This document shows positions 11,001 to 22,249 of a stretch of DNA of 64,000 bases, in pieces; the stretch's first letter is position 1; each line of letters opens with the position of its first letter. The DNA is taken from positions 124,001 through 188,000 of the forward strand of contig LNKV01000040.1 in NCBI GenBank assembly GCA_001465935.1, read 5' to 3'. The notes beneath the pieces are model-generated. The model saw only the letters and a list, made by a program, of their open reading frames with translations, was not told the DNA's origin and ran no database searches. The position numbers and the translations under genes are program-made. This DNA comes from Clarireedia homoeocarpa. Lineage: Eukaryota; Ascomycota; Leotiomycetes; Helotiales; Rutstroemiaceae.

Positions 11001-14000
11001 TTCCGCATGGCCCAGACCATACAAGGGGATATCTTGTAAGCGTGGAATGGGGCGTTACCGGGAGCCCTTAGAGAGTACTCCATAACCAATAGTGTTTCTT
11101 GCACGAAAACTACAGTTTCTTTCCTTCCTGAAGCGGTTGACTGCATGACAGATTGGCATCGTAGACAGAGAACTCCCTTGCCGATTGTCAACGAGTGGCC
11201 CAGAGACCTGGTGCACGAGCTGAGTACATGGGAGGACTGGTATTCACGCAGAGAAAGGGAAATACTGCATAGGATTCAAGGCATTGTTTCGAGTGTATTT
11301 GTGCAAGCATCAGGAGAGGGCAAAGACCACATTGAGGATATATCCCTCAAGATAAGTCCATTGGCTAGCAAGGAGCTGCAAAGTCATTGGTTTAGGGACC
11401 TGGCTACCAGGCACCAGTGAAGAGTGATAGGCGCCTATAATGAGTGCATCAGGAAGACTATGTGAGTATAAACTATGTTGAGTGTATGAGCAGAAAAGGC
11501 AGCAGCGACCTACAAGCATATTCGGCAATGATAGAGCTTGGTGATAACTTGGCATCATGTCTTTACCATCACTTGATGGTGCAGTTCATAGGGGAAATAA
11601 GACATTACTTGTAAGTTAGTCATTTAGATAGCAATGGATTGATGTAGTAGTCATTGGCCAGACGTTTCTTTGATGGAGAGCTAACGTTGAGCTCGAGGAG
11701 CCCATTGAGCCGATGTATCGGATCACATGCCGAGCGGATGGCTAATCCCTGACATCCTAGGAAATATCTACTACCAGACTGCAATATCAAAAAAGCAGCA
11801 CTGAGTGGCAAAACATTGCCTGTCGTCTAAAGCGTAAGCGGTGACAGATGATTTTTACACAAAAACCCAAACTTTCCGTGTTCTTGTTGATCATGCCTCA
11901 AAATGCTAAAGGCTTCGCACCAGCCCCATTGTGGCGTTATATCCATTTTCTGAAGACCTCGGTCCTGGATTATCCCCTTGACTACCATACGCGACTTCCC
12001 CACCTTATTTTTGGTGAGGTCGCGAGTAGTTGGCAGTCAACGATTCCAGACATGGAACTTGGCACACAGAAAATTGCTATCGCGGTGTCACCTTGGTCAT
12101 ATATCGCACTGTGATCCGCAAAAGGAAACTCAGCTGTGGTCAGTATTGTGAAGGGTTTGTAACCTTCACGCTAGGCATTTCCGTGCCAATGATCAGCTCC
12201 GAGGTTCCTACATTGAGTATAGATGCCCTATGATCGCCACCATTCGGACCATCATAGCGGATAAGGGGGGGGGGGGGGGGTTTTTTCACGATCTCTTGGT
12301 GCCGAACTTCCAAGGTTTTTGGGTTGTCTTCCTAGACACTGGGTATTGGTGGAGCACGAAATAGTATCGCAAACCGGCCGGGTCATCAAGCATAGAACTC
12401 CACAGTGATCATTCAGGGTCCCTGAGAGCCCGGTCATTGTATGACAAGCGTGAGCAGACCCGGTTAGGAGCGGATTCAAGTGCTTATTATCAATCCAAGG
12501 TCCTTCTGTTATTGGGATAGATGAACTGTCAGTGAATTATCGATTGGCGGAGCAGCGTTCTAGAGCCCAGGGCGAGATTCCCAAAAGGATATACTTATGT
12601 ATATAATTTTGATAGCCATGACAGCAGCCTCATTGCGCATTTTGAAGGCTTAGCTACCAGGCATTGGCTTGCACCATCTCACAGAGGCAAGCTTTCTATA
12701 CTGCAATACCGAGCTTTTCACGGTACTACCCTTCTCAGCAACTAACTCCATGGCATCTGTAACCCGACAGATTCGCCACAATCACAAGTAGAAACGGTGC
12801 CCACCCGCATCTACTCCCTACAGTAGCTACAGTATGTGCCGTAGGATTGTAAGGGGACATCTTTGAACGGTTCCACCAGGCTGTCTCGCCCCGTGTCAGG
12901 ATTTTGAAATTTTGGAGACTCTCCCTGCGGCATGGAATCTAAACAGGCATTTGGTTATGATTCTGCTATCCTTGGAATACATTGACTACGGGGAAGTTGG
13001 CCATTAGCACTAGCCTTGCTTTACCTTCCTTGAGCAGTCGTAGTCGTACAGTCGTACAGTCGCACAGCAAAAACACGCTTTTCCTTGGTCAGCTTCTGTG
13101 ACGCAATACATTTACAAAGGTATACTTATACAACGTATGTGCATAGAAACAGAACCCTGCCGAGGAACCAAAACACAGTTTAAGGTTGATCCTCGACAAA
13201 TACGGATTATGCTCGAAGCATCGAATTTTGGAAATCCCATAAAAATATCCCATAAAAATGTGGATTTTTTTTACCATTTTATCACCTTATCGCTTAGAGC
13301 GGCTTTACGAAGTAGTATCGACCCTTCTCCATAATTCCCATTAACCATCGACCATGTCAATCCTCCATCAAACGAACATGGACATCAAACAACCCCACTA
13401 CCAACCGCATTTCGCCTTCTCACCCCTCCACCTCCTCCGCCCTAGCTCCGTGGCTTCGCCCACTTGATACCGTTTGGTTCTAGTGCCATGTTCGAGTTCA
13501 ATGTGGGTAGAGGATGTCAAAACTGGCAACCCCATAGACGAAAGCTTTTACATATACTACATTATGCTCTCCCCTTGTTCAATCTTTTATTGGTTTCCAT
13601 GTCTTTCCCTCAGTCCCAATCCCCAATCCTTCTTCGCTCATATCCAGTCCTTGTTCACAAAACGATTCTGCCATATACTTCATAAGTGTATTGCTTCAAT
13701 ATCTGACGTTTTCCCCCCAACAAGCCAACAGTGGAGCGGAGTGATCTCCGGTGTCCTTACTTAGCAAACAGCGGGATTCCTCGCCCCCCAAGCCGTTCCT
13801 GACGATCTTTGCCTTATCTTCTCGCAATCCAGCTTCTTGTCGATGAGGAAAAGTCGATATCACTTATAGATGTTTCATCCCTTGTGCCCCATACTCTAAG
13901 ATACACAGCTCGGATGTGTGTGCTTCCTTATTGACCAGCAAGGCATCGCATTTTCTTTTTTCACGCTTCTGGCCGCCGCGAATCTGGCCAGCAACGGACC

Positions 14001-14558
14001 CGGGGAAACAATTGACAAAAAAGAATCATTGTTATTGTAGAGGATTGTTGACACTGCCATACAAGAATTTCCAGGACCTTCTTTCGTGCCACTCTAGCTT
14101 ACAGCCCGTGGGTGGCTAATTCTGCGAATTACCTTTTCCATTCAGCCAGGATCCAGCAGCTGCTTCACGTTTACACACAGTTATCGAACCCTACCGAACC
14201 AGCCACGATTGGATCCCTGTTTTCGCCTCCTCCACACGACTGCGATTCACATAATTGGCCAAAATCCCGTTGGCAGTCTTTCGCAATCCTTTGCCACTTG
14301 GAATTGGACTCAACACAAGCCACAGCGCGCTCCAATCTGTTACGCATTGGCCCGGCTTTTAGAGCTTGTAAGTTATCCACTCAGATCTTGTCTTCTGGCT
14401 TTTAACCATCCTTGTGGATTCAATCTGTTTTGATCCATTCCTTACCTTCTTTCTACTCGTCTAGTCCCTTCAGTAGTGCTGCCATCCGAATCTTCACTCT
14501 CCTACTGCTCTCGATTTCCTCTTAGTCATTAAGGAACACCATCAGCAAGAAAGAACTC
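8014..14558. other. Gene-free block of about 6.5 kb
   Basis: No convincing protein gene was found in any frame. Open frames are short (60-113 codons), overlap on both strands and show no recognised domain. Candidates that were considered are 8505-8846 (-), 11145-11420 (+) and a 40-codon frame at 9481-9603 (+). Base composition looks ordinary, without the extreme AT content expected after heavy repeat-induced point mutation. A run of 16 G at 12265-12280 followed by 6 T is present. The last few hundred bases before 14559 are pyrimidine-rich and probably leader of the YTH gene. The rest could be relic transposon or unannotated non-coding transcripts; nothing here decides. Confidence 0.5.
12265..12286. 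repeat. Homopolymer run G16 followed by T6
   Basis: Sixteen consecutive G then six T. It lies inside the gene-free block. Such a run is prone to length error in assembly and to slippage. Confidence 0.9.
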
Positions 14559-16610
14559 ATGGGCGACTCTACAGTTGTCGCGCCTGGGTCTCATGATGGC
14601 GGACCTTTGAGTGCCTCACAAGTCCCGGCGCAGAACACTTCGCAGAATCTAGCAGCTGAAATTCAAGGAGATAACTCGAGGAAAGCGTCAAACCGGCCTC
14701 CCAATCTGATCAGCTCGTCGTCGAACTATACTCCGTCTCAAGCACGAACTCAACCTTCATCCTATGGAACGCCGGAAGCCTTCAACATGACGAGCCTTGG
14801 AGCGAATCTGCCGGATATGTCTTACCAGAATTATGGGCAAAGGTTTTCTCAAACCCCAGGCGCTCCAGCTTTCATGTATCAAATGCCGAATGCATCACAG
14901 TATATGAACCACGGCATGATAAGTCCACCACCCACCGCTTCGTCGTACCCCGCGCCATACCAGAATCAATACGCGCATATGTATACTACCAATCAACCGA
15001 TGCAAGCACAGAACATGCATATTCCAGCGAACAACAACCAATTCTACGCCAATCAGAGTTATATGAGCCAGCAGCAGTCGCAGCCAGCAGGTTCTCAATT
15101 CTTTGTGCAACCTGGTTCCTTTGGTCAGCAGAGTCAGATGTATATTGGGAATCAAATGGCAGGGCAATACCAGCCCCGTAGTAGCTTCTCTGGTGATAAT
15201 CGATTTGCGTCACACCAGCGCAATGATATTGTGGACGGCAACATGGCGGGCCAGGGCGCAAGGCCTAAAAGCAACATTGGTAGGCTTTAGCTTCCCTTGA
15301 AATGTGAGGAGTTTTCGAAATTTCCTAGCTAAGTCCTTACAGCCTCTAGTCCGACGCAGTCATCCGTGGTCAGAGGGCCTCCGCGAAAGCCTCGTCAAAG
15401 TGGTATGTGTTGTCTGCCCCGAAGTTCAGATAACTCTTTACAATCAGTTTTATTAAGTCTAGCAATATCATAGGGCATGCTATTTGGATTGGAAACCTAC
15501 CACCTCAAACTGATTTGATGAGTCTCGTCCTTCATGTTTACAAAGAAACGGCCGGTCTGGAATCCCTCTTTTTGATCTCCAAAAGTAACTGCGCCTTCGC
15601 CAACTTCAAAGATGAGGCTGCTTGTGTTGCCGCTCAAGCAAAGATTCATGACTCAAGATTTCAGACTGTACGTTTGGTCAGTCGCCTTCGAAAGGCTTCT
15701 GTAGGGAGTGTTGGAGGTGTAGCTGTTCCTACGGGGCCTGCAGCTTTGACCCCTCCACAGCCATTACAGATACCTTCTCCAATATCTTCAGACGCCGGAA
15801 AAGCAACGGAGGAACCGGATGGCAAAGTCCAAGATGGGGCAAACCCGGTTGTGGTTTCTAAGGACAAATTTTTTGTTGTTAAAAGTCTTACGGTGGAGGA
15901 CCTTGAATTAAGTGTACGAAATGGAATCTGGGCAACACAAACGCATAACGAGGAAGCGCTGAACAAAGCCTACCAAGTTAGTATCATCAATCTCAACTTA
16001 GACAGGGCGACTAACAATAAGATAGACTGCAGACAACGTTTACTTGGTATTTTCTGCTAATAAATCCGGTGAATATTTTGGATATGCTCGCATGATCTCT
16101 CCTATCAACGAAGACCCCGCAGCAGCAATCGAATTTGCACCAAAAGCACAAACTGTTGAGGATCCTGACCTCCCAAAGGCGATTCCCACACCCGCCACTG
16201 AATTTACCCCCAAGGGTCGAATCATTGATGATTCTGCACGAGGAACTATATTTTGGGAGGTCGAAAGAGATGATGTTGACGGAGTAGAGGATGAAGATGA
16301 AGCACGGAGTAGTAAGAGTGATCAAGATTCCGAGACCCCATCAAAAGCCTGGGGCAAACCTTTCAAAGTGGAGTGGATTTCCACAACACGATTACCATTT
16401 TACCGAACACGTGGTTTACGGAACCCGTGGAATTCGAACCGTGAAGTAAAGATTGCAAGAGACGGTACGGAGCTGGAAACGTCAATTGGAAAGAGATTAA
16501 TCGGACTTTTCCATCGACTGCCGAGTCCTGTCGCGCCATCTATGCCTCAAATGCAAGGAATTCCTCTGCCTATGATGGGTGGCTATCCGCAAATGCGTCC
16601 TTATGCTTAA
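14559..16610 (+). CDS. RRM-YTH domain RNA-binding protein (predicted m6A reader)
   Basis: Four exons, 14559-15279, 15343-15402, 15474-15976 and 16026-16610, all in frame, encode 622 residues. Residues 1-260 are disordered and rich in Gln, Asn, Tyr, Ser and Met. An RRM follows from about 262 (HAIWIGNLPPQTDLMSLVLH, then NCAFANFKDEAACVAAQ). The YTH domain runs from about 390 to 560: KFFVVKSLTVEDLELSV, NGIWATQTHNEEALNKAYQ, VFSANKSGEYFGYARMIS, FKVEWISTTRLPFYRTRG and LRNPWNSNREVKIARDG. By alignment from memory with YTHDC1 and YTHDF proteins, the three Trp of the m6A cage are W413, W505 and W537, all present. An acidic Glu/Asp/Ser stretch (about 506-534) separates the last two. The usual role is binding m6A-marked RNA; the RRM-YTH pairing is common in Pezizomycotina. 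Its targets cannot be inferred here. Confidence 0.93.
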
Positions 16611-17675
16611 TGAAGTGGCCTTTACCGACCTCAAAATCTTCTCAATCATCCCTGGTGGACATCTTAACACTTGTTACCTACCGACTGCATGCGATATGTC
16701 TCGTTGAACTACGGGATGCCTTTCGCGAAAGACAAAACATGAAAAAGGCTAGTGACGATTCACGACTCACGATAATAATGTGTATGGATCGGGCATTTGA
16801 AGGCATTGATCGTTGAGCGAGCGTGTCTTGGTGGAGTTCATAAATTTGCAATGGCATGCTGGGACATGCCTCTCTCATATTATCATTTAGAAGCCTTCAA
16901 AATCTACGATAATGCATATTGGAATTGATTACGCCCTCATTGTTGTCTCTCTCTCCTTCATTACGTGCAGAGTTTGTGTTGCCAATGCGATTTTTATGCT
17001 GACGGTGTAAAGGTCTTGTTAATTGCATAACATCTTCACAAGATAGAATATTTGCATCGCCGCCACAACAAACAAAATGAGTACAACATCATACGATATT
17101 TATAGACCTTAATATACAACTGCCGTGCGGAGCGGGCCCCAAGGTAAGCCCCATCTACTTGTGGAACCCGAATATTCCTTAGCTTTACCCTAAAATTGCC
17201 TAATTAATATGTCAATGACGTAAGCGGCGCCTTGCCCCTTACGCTCGCTTATTTCTCGTCGTTCGATTGTGGGACGGAGGGGCTCCTCGTTGCTTGGCTG
17301 TTCACACAAAAAAGGTATGTGTGTGTGCGTGCTTGTCAGTATATATTAGGTAGGAGGGGAAGATCTCTTAGCGGAAAACAAAGTATGGCTGAGCTAAGTA
17401 AAAATACAGTAAGAGAAGTCGCAACAACCAACCACAGCTGTCGAAAATGAGACTGAAGGATTGCTATAGAAAGCAGCCTTGCTGCTTTCTACCTCTGTTG
17501 ATCGGAATTTTAGCTAGCTATCGATAACTATCTATCTATCTATGTATGTATATCGATTCATTGGGAATACAAAAACGCAACATCATACCGAGCGCGGAGA
17601 TGCTTGCTTGTGGCGATTGTGGCTCGTGCTGTGGCTGACAGCTGCAGTGAAGATCTTTGGGCATTGGATTTGCTC

Positions 17676-17702
17676 ATTGATTGATTGATTGATTGATTGA
17701 TT
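17676..17702. repeat. (ATTG)n microsatellite
   Basis: Six to seven perfect tandem copies of a four-base unit, in the spacer downstream of the YTH gene. Confidence 0.9.
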
Positions 17703-17857
17703 CATTCTTCCGGTTCTGGCGCCGGGAATTACTTGGTTGGGTAACCTTACAAATGGGGATATTTACGGCTGGGGCATGGGGAGATTCACAAGGTGATGGA
17801 TGACTTCTCGTAACTGCGGATAGTCATTGGGATTTACTGATTTTGGTCTGGATTGTG

Positions 17858-17890
17858 TTTTTTTTTTTTTTTTTTTTCTTCTTTTTTTTC
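17858..17890. repeat. Poly-T tract
   Basis: Twenty T, then CTTC and eight further T. Read on the minus strand it is poly-A, but it sits 600 bases beyond the HSP30 stop and is not obviously tied to polyadenylation. Confidence 0.85.
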
Positions 17891-18474
17891 TGTTGGGGAG
17901 TTTATATTTAGATGTTGTTGATCATTGGGAATGGATTCAGCTGGGCAAACAGAGCATGGTGTCGGATGACTGACTGGGAAAAATGAAGCAGAAGAAAAAG
18001 AAGTCATGGATGTTTGGGATTTAGAGATGATCTACAGTATGTACCTACCGTATGGTGTGGTGTCTACGAAACATACCTTGGCGCGCTTGTCCTATACAGA
18101 GTAGGTTAAACGCATGATTTTGTGTATTTGATATTTTCAAGAATAGTTTGCAAAATGTTGTCGTTCAGATGTGCACAGTAAAGGGAAATTTGAATGTAAC
18201 TTGTTATGTTCTTTTGATTGGACTTTAGCTACATGGATCGCAAAAAGCACTAGAATTGAATCCTCCTCCAATACCATTTTCCACCACTACTTTGTGCCCC
18301 CATTATTCCTCCACTACAAGCAAATACTGCAAACCAAGTACTAACTCATCGCCTGAAACTCATCGCCTGAAAACACCGATGCCATTTAACACCAAGACTC
18401 CTCTTTTTCCATCAATTCGTAATCGTGAAACCGTTCGTGGAAAGATCAGGTAGGTCGACTAAGGGTAATCTTGT

Positions 18475-19209
18475 TTACTGGATGGTGATCTTGCGGCTTT
18501 CCTGCTTCTTAGCCTTGGGAACAATGATGGTAAGAATGCCGTTCTTCATGGAAGCCTTGACACCATCTTGGTCGACACGAACAGGGAAGCTGAAGGATCG
18601 GGAGAATTCGCCAACGCTGCGCTCGGAAACCCAGAACTTGGCTTGGGGCTCAGACTTCTTGTGATGTCCGGCTTTGGTGACTCGTTGCTCTTTGTTCTCG
18701 GTCTTGCCGTTGGTTCCGTCTTCACCGGCGTCTTCAACGGTTGGTTGGTGAGCCTTGTCCTTGTGTTCACCTTCGCCGCTCTCGGTGATGGCACCGCTGG
18801 ATTTGGCACCCTCGATGGATGGAGGAGTACCAGAGGTGTAGGAGCGCTCGATGTGACCGCGGATGTTGAGGGTTTGGTCGTCGATGAATTCGATTTCGAC
18901 ATCCTTTTGTTCAATGCCTGGAAGTTCACCATGAAGTTCGTAGGTTTCGCCAAGTTCCTTGACATCGAAGCGAGGAGTGAATGACTTCAAGGAGTTGCGG
19001 CTCTGGGTTTGACTGCCGTTGCGGCCACTGCTGTATTGATCGAAGTCATCCAGCAAACGGAAGAGTGGGTGGAAGGAGGAGGAGGAGGGGTCGCTGGAAA
19101 GGTAGGATCGTGGGAAGAAAGCCATTTTGCGTGTTGTTTGTGGTTTGATAACTCGCGTTAGAGAAGTTGAGATTGGAAGTCTTCTTGTTGCTGCTCTGAG
19201 TGATTGCAT
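18475..19209 (-). CDS. hsp30: Small heat-shock protein of the HSP30/Hsp20 family (alpha-crystallin domain)
   Basis: ATP-independent chaperone that holds unfolding proteins. The frame from 19209 gives 244 residues without introns; a second Met at 19125 gives 216 and begins MAFFPRSYLSS, the usual start of fungal HSP30. The alpha-crystallin domain begins at FTPRFDVKELGETYELHGEL and GIEQKDVEIEFIDDQTLNI. It is split by the charged linker typical of this family (Glu/Lys/Thr/Gly-rich, with ATVED-like QPTVEDAGED), then resumes at KFWVSERSVGEFSRSFSFP and ends NGILTIIVPKAKK. The second Met has the better context (A at -3, G at +4); the first has T at -3. The 28 residues between them are Arg/Ser/Thr-rich without acids, so an alternative mitochondrial form is conceivable. 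A TATA-like box and a perfect heat-shock element lie upstream. Confidence 0.94.
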   Translation of the reverse strand: MQSLRAATRRLPISTSLTRVIKPQTTRKMAFFPRSYLSSDPSSSSFHPLFRLLDDFDQYSSGRNGSQTQSRNSLKSFTPRFDVKELGETYELHGELPGIEQKDVEIEFIDDQTLNIRGHIERSYTSGTPPSIEGAKSSGAITESGEGEHKDKAHQPTVEDAGEDGTNGKTENKEQRVTKAGHHKKSEPQAKFWVSERSVGEFSRSFSFPVRVDQDGVKASMKNGILTIIVPKAKKQESRKITIQ

Positions 19210-19276
19210 GAATTGATTTGCTGATTGTTGTTCTGATGGTGAAAGAAGAGAAGCCAGGAAAGATAGAAAGACGTCT

Positions 19277-19285
19277 TTATATATT
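19277..19285 (-). promoter_or_regulatory. TATA-like box of hsp30
   Basis: Reads AATATATAA on the minus strand, 68 bases before the first in-frame ATG of hsp30 and about 53 bases downstream of the heat-shock element. The spacing suits a TATA-dependent stress promoter. Confidence 0.6.
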
Positions 19286-19337
19286 CACTTGACCAGATTC
19301 TAGCAGTTCATGGAAAACCGTATCGCGTAATACAAAG

Positions 19338-19350
19338 GAAGTTTCAAGAA
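19338..19350. promoter_or_regulatory. Perfect heat-shock element (three alternating units)
   Basis: Reads GAAGTTTCAAGAA, that is GAAnnTTCnnGAA, the consensus trimer site for heat-shock factor Hsf1. It lies about 130 bases upstream of the first hsp30 ATG and just beyond the TATA-like box. Two two-unit sites (GAATCTTC) occur further out at 19470-19477 and 19616-19623. The element also lies 540 bases upstream of the divergent HAD-phosphatase gene. Confidence 0.75.
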
Positions 19351-19891
19351 TCATCGTGACACCACTAGATTCCATTCCGTTGCAATAGAAAGAACGTGAG
19401 GTCATATGAGGTTACTCGTGCATCACCTCAATGTTGTTGGCGAATGCTCATGGCTGCCAGAGGCCACTAGAATCTTCCATAGCGACGCACCATCCTTTCT
19501 AAGTGAGGGGTTATGGGAACACAATTACATCAAAACTTTCAGCTGCAATTGGAATCACGCTACATATTGCGCCAGAATCTCAGATCCCATCCACACAATA
19601 CGAAGTACGAATTCTCGAATCTTCATGGTCGCAATACTATGTAACAGTTGGAGCGGAGGTTGTGGTCTGCTATTTTGAGGTGGTGCTTACATAATTGGAT
19701 GGAGTCGCGCCATGCCATATATAGTATAGCGCCATCCGGCTGCATGTAACTCCCATCTTTATCTGATGCAGTATCAAACTACCAATCACGCTTCACTTCT
19801 TGAAAAGCAGGCCGGAGCGGCCTCCGTATCTGGTAAGTATACTTTGATTTGAGACGGTTTTCACAACGTCGAGAGCACACACACAAATACG

Positions 19892-21052
19892 ATGATGTCC
19901 ATCCCTCCAAAACACGGTCATTCGTGCTTTATTTTTGATTTCGATGGCACCATTGCGGAGGAAGATACCACATTCTTTGTGATGGGTATCGGGTCAACCC
20001 GTCAGGAACACAATGGACAAGAGCTTACTGCTACAACAGAAGAAATTGTGGAGGGATATGAGAAAGACTACGTGTCACACATCGAGAAATATCGGCCAAG
20101 AAAAGAAGAAAGGAAGTCACTAGAACAAGAGGTTGCATATCAGAAGAGTCTCAAGGATGTAGAACATAGAAGCTTGGATCGCGTCAGCACATCTGGAATC
20201 TTTAGAGGGATCAGTGAGACGGACTGGGAAGAAACTGGTAGAATCGCAGTTCAAGCAGGGCGCGTGACTATCCGGAATGGCTTCAGGACGTTTGTGGAGT
20301 TGATTGAGGCTTCAAAATGCAAGTGGGCAGTTCTCTCTGTCAATTTCTCAAGATATTTCATTATAGGAGTGCTGCAGGAAGCCTTGCAACGGGAGAGCCT
20401 AGATGTGCCGATACTGGCGAATTCCCCGGATATCGATGGAATTCTGAAAGGGCCCAGTTTTGTGGGTGTGAATAGATATGCTGTTATGGCAACTTCGGAT
20501 GACAAGCTAAACGCATTGGAAAATCTACTCAACCAATGGGGCATTCCGTCCTCTGTAGCTGTATTCTACTTTGGTGATTCAGGAACAGATATTGAGTGTC
20601 TAACTCGCCATAATACAAGCGGTATTGTCGTTTCGAAGGACGGCGAAAGCGCTTTCATGGAAACCCTGAGCAGAATCGAGCGGCGACCAGAGTCAATTGC
20701 AAAAGCGCTTGCAGAAGAACGTCATGAAAGAGACGTGATATACTGGATACGGGATTTCGAGGAATTCAAGAACATGTGGCCCAACATGGTATGAGCAGAG
20801 CAGGCAAGAGCGAAATACCAAACAACAGAATTTTGTTCTAAAAGTTGGTGACTTCTCTAGAAAGTGTATTACGAAGATTATTACGGAGAAGGCGAACTGA
20901 TACATCGTCAAACCAGCTCTGGAGAGGAAATTGATCAACCAGTTGCGTTACGATGTATCCCTCTGTTCGAAGAAGAGCATGGCAAGATGAACCGATACAT
21001 GCTTAATGGACACTCCTTTGAACTAATATGGAATATGGGAGTGGTCCTGTAA
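19892..21052 (+). CDS. HAD-superfamily phosphatase (phosphoserine-phosphatase-like), fungal
   Basis: Haloacid-dehalogenase fold hydrolase, substrate unknown. The first exon, 19892-20788, encodes 299 residues. Motif I is FIFDFDGTIAEED, with nucleophile D16 and acid D18. Motif II is probably the Ser of AVLSVNFSRYF, and motif IV is FGDSGTDIECL with D229 and D233. A Lys for motif III may be the one in SDDKLNALE or VSKDGES. The reading frame seems to stop at 20794, but a GTATGA donor right after codon 299 and a TTCTCTAG acceptor at 20853-20860 remove 72 nt and keep frame. That adds 63 residues (KVYYEDYYGEGELIH onward) to a stop at 21052, total 362. The last exon is inferred from frame and splice sites. 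The family resembles phosphoserine phosphatase and related fungal HAD proteins; I cannot assign a reaction. Confidence 0.85.
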
Positions 21053-21394
21053 CGCAATCTTACATTCAATTAGGATTACAAAGTACATAGACAGAGGGAA
21101 TGGACATGATAGATCAGTAGAAGTGTTCCACACAGCGCTTGCTTGCCGTCAAAGCTGCTACAATTGGAATCTGGAGGCACTTCAGGCTTTCTAATAGCAA
21201 ATCCTACATGTATAAGTAAATGAATCAGATGCCACTACCACTACAATAGTTCTTTGCAACACCTTGGTGCCATCCATGCATATAAAAGTCATAGCAAACT
21301 CATAAATTCTGAAGTGGGTCTCGTAACGGCAGCCGCCTGGCAATGCTACATGCCTTGCTAGTAATACAAATCAACATCTCTGCCAAATTGCCTC
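21053..21394. other. Convergent 3' intergenic region
   Basis: 342 bases between the HAD-phosphatase stop and the PRE7 stop; AT-rich, nothing recognisable. Confidence 0.55.
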
Positions 21395-22249
21395 TTAATC
21401 TTTCTTCAGTGGCTTGTAGATCTCCTCAATCCCATCCTTTGTGATGATCAACATCTGTAAACCGTCACCAACCTCAATATGTCTCTCCACCGCACTGTCA
21501 AAAGCGTCTTTGACCAAGTCTTCTACCTCATTTCTGGGTAAAGGCGTCTTCTCCCGCTCAGCTAACGCATGACCCTCTCCACTTCCTGGTATATGTTGGT
21601 TCTTGAAGTTGACTTGATTGTCTAAAAAGGGCATAATCAAGCTTGCAGCAGCACCAGCAGCTCTGCATTGCTCTCGCTCATAACTTCCAACAGGGTCGTA
21701 GCTGTAAATAGCTCCTTTGCCATCCTCGTCCAAACCACCAAGAATTGCTGTAACGTAGTATGGGAAAAACCGCTTGCCGTAGAGGATGGTAGATAGTCTT
21801 TTAGCACATGCCTTTACGCTCATTGGCTTTCCGTGCTGGTATCGGTACATCTTAACAATTGTGTCAAGGCGTTCTTTTAACGCATGGCCATCTGCAGCGT
21901 AGCCAACAACTGAGAGAACAATGGTAGCATCATCCTGAGATGCAGTTGTTCCGCCGATTTTGAAAACCTTTGGTTCATAGCGGGTGTTGATGTTATAGCC
22001 AGATGTGGAACGGGTGTCGCCGGCGATAATTGTGAAGTCGTTACCAGAGATTGCGAGGGTAGATCCACCGTTATCGGTATATCTGTAGAAAATAGAAGTC
22101 AATATATCGATTCAATAAGTAAGATGGACAGAGTGCCCATACGGGTAGAACCCATGCTGCTTCGTGCCAGCGGATGCGGTTGTTGGAGCTTGGTTGAAGG
22201 AGTAATTCGGGCCATTCATGAGAGGGTTTTGACTGAACATAGCCGCCAT
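21395..22249 (-). CDS. PRE7: 20S proteasome subunit beta-6
   Basis: Non-catalytic beta-ring subunit of the 20S proteasome (PSMB1 in mammals). Exons 22249-22143 and 22082-21395 join in frame over a 60-nt intron, giving 264 residues. Exon 1 supplies the N-terminal tail (MAAMFSQNPLMNGPNYSFNQ and onward to HGFYP), and the fold starts at YTDNGGSTLAISGNDF. Strong family matches are AGDTRSTSGYNINTRYEPKV, YGKRFFPYYVTAILGGLDED, YDPVGSYEREQCRAAGAAAS, LIMPFLDNQVNFKNQH and SAVERHIEVGDGLQMLIITK. The residue preceding the fold is not a processed catalytic Thr, in keeping with beta-6 being inactive. It is divergent from STT4, with 286 bases between the two starts. Confidence 0.97.

Larger units (their letters stand above)
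16611..18474. other. Intergenic with simple repeats
   Basis: About 1.9 kb between the convergent 3' ends of the YTH gene and HSP30. It contains (CTAT)n near 17530-17550, (ATTG)n at 17676-17702 and a 20-base T run at 17858-17877 followed by further T-rich sequence. No protein gene is supported; the 72-codon frame at 17232-17450 has no recognisable content. Confidence 0.6.
19210..19891. other. Divergent promoter region hsp30 / HAD phosphatase
   Basis: 682 bases between two divergent starts. It contains the TATA-like box, one perfect heat-shock element and two two-unit GAATCTTC sites listed separately or in the hsp30 entry. No gene is seen. Confidence 0.6.
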
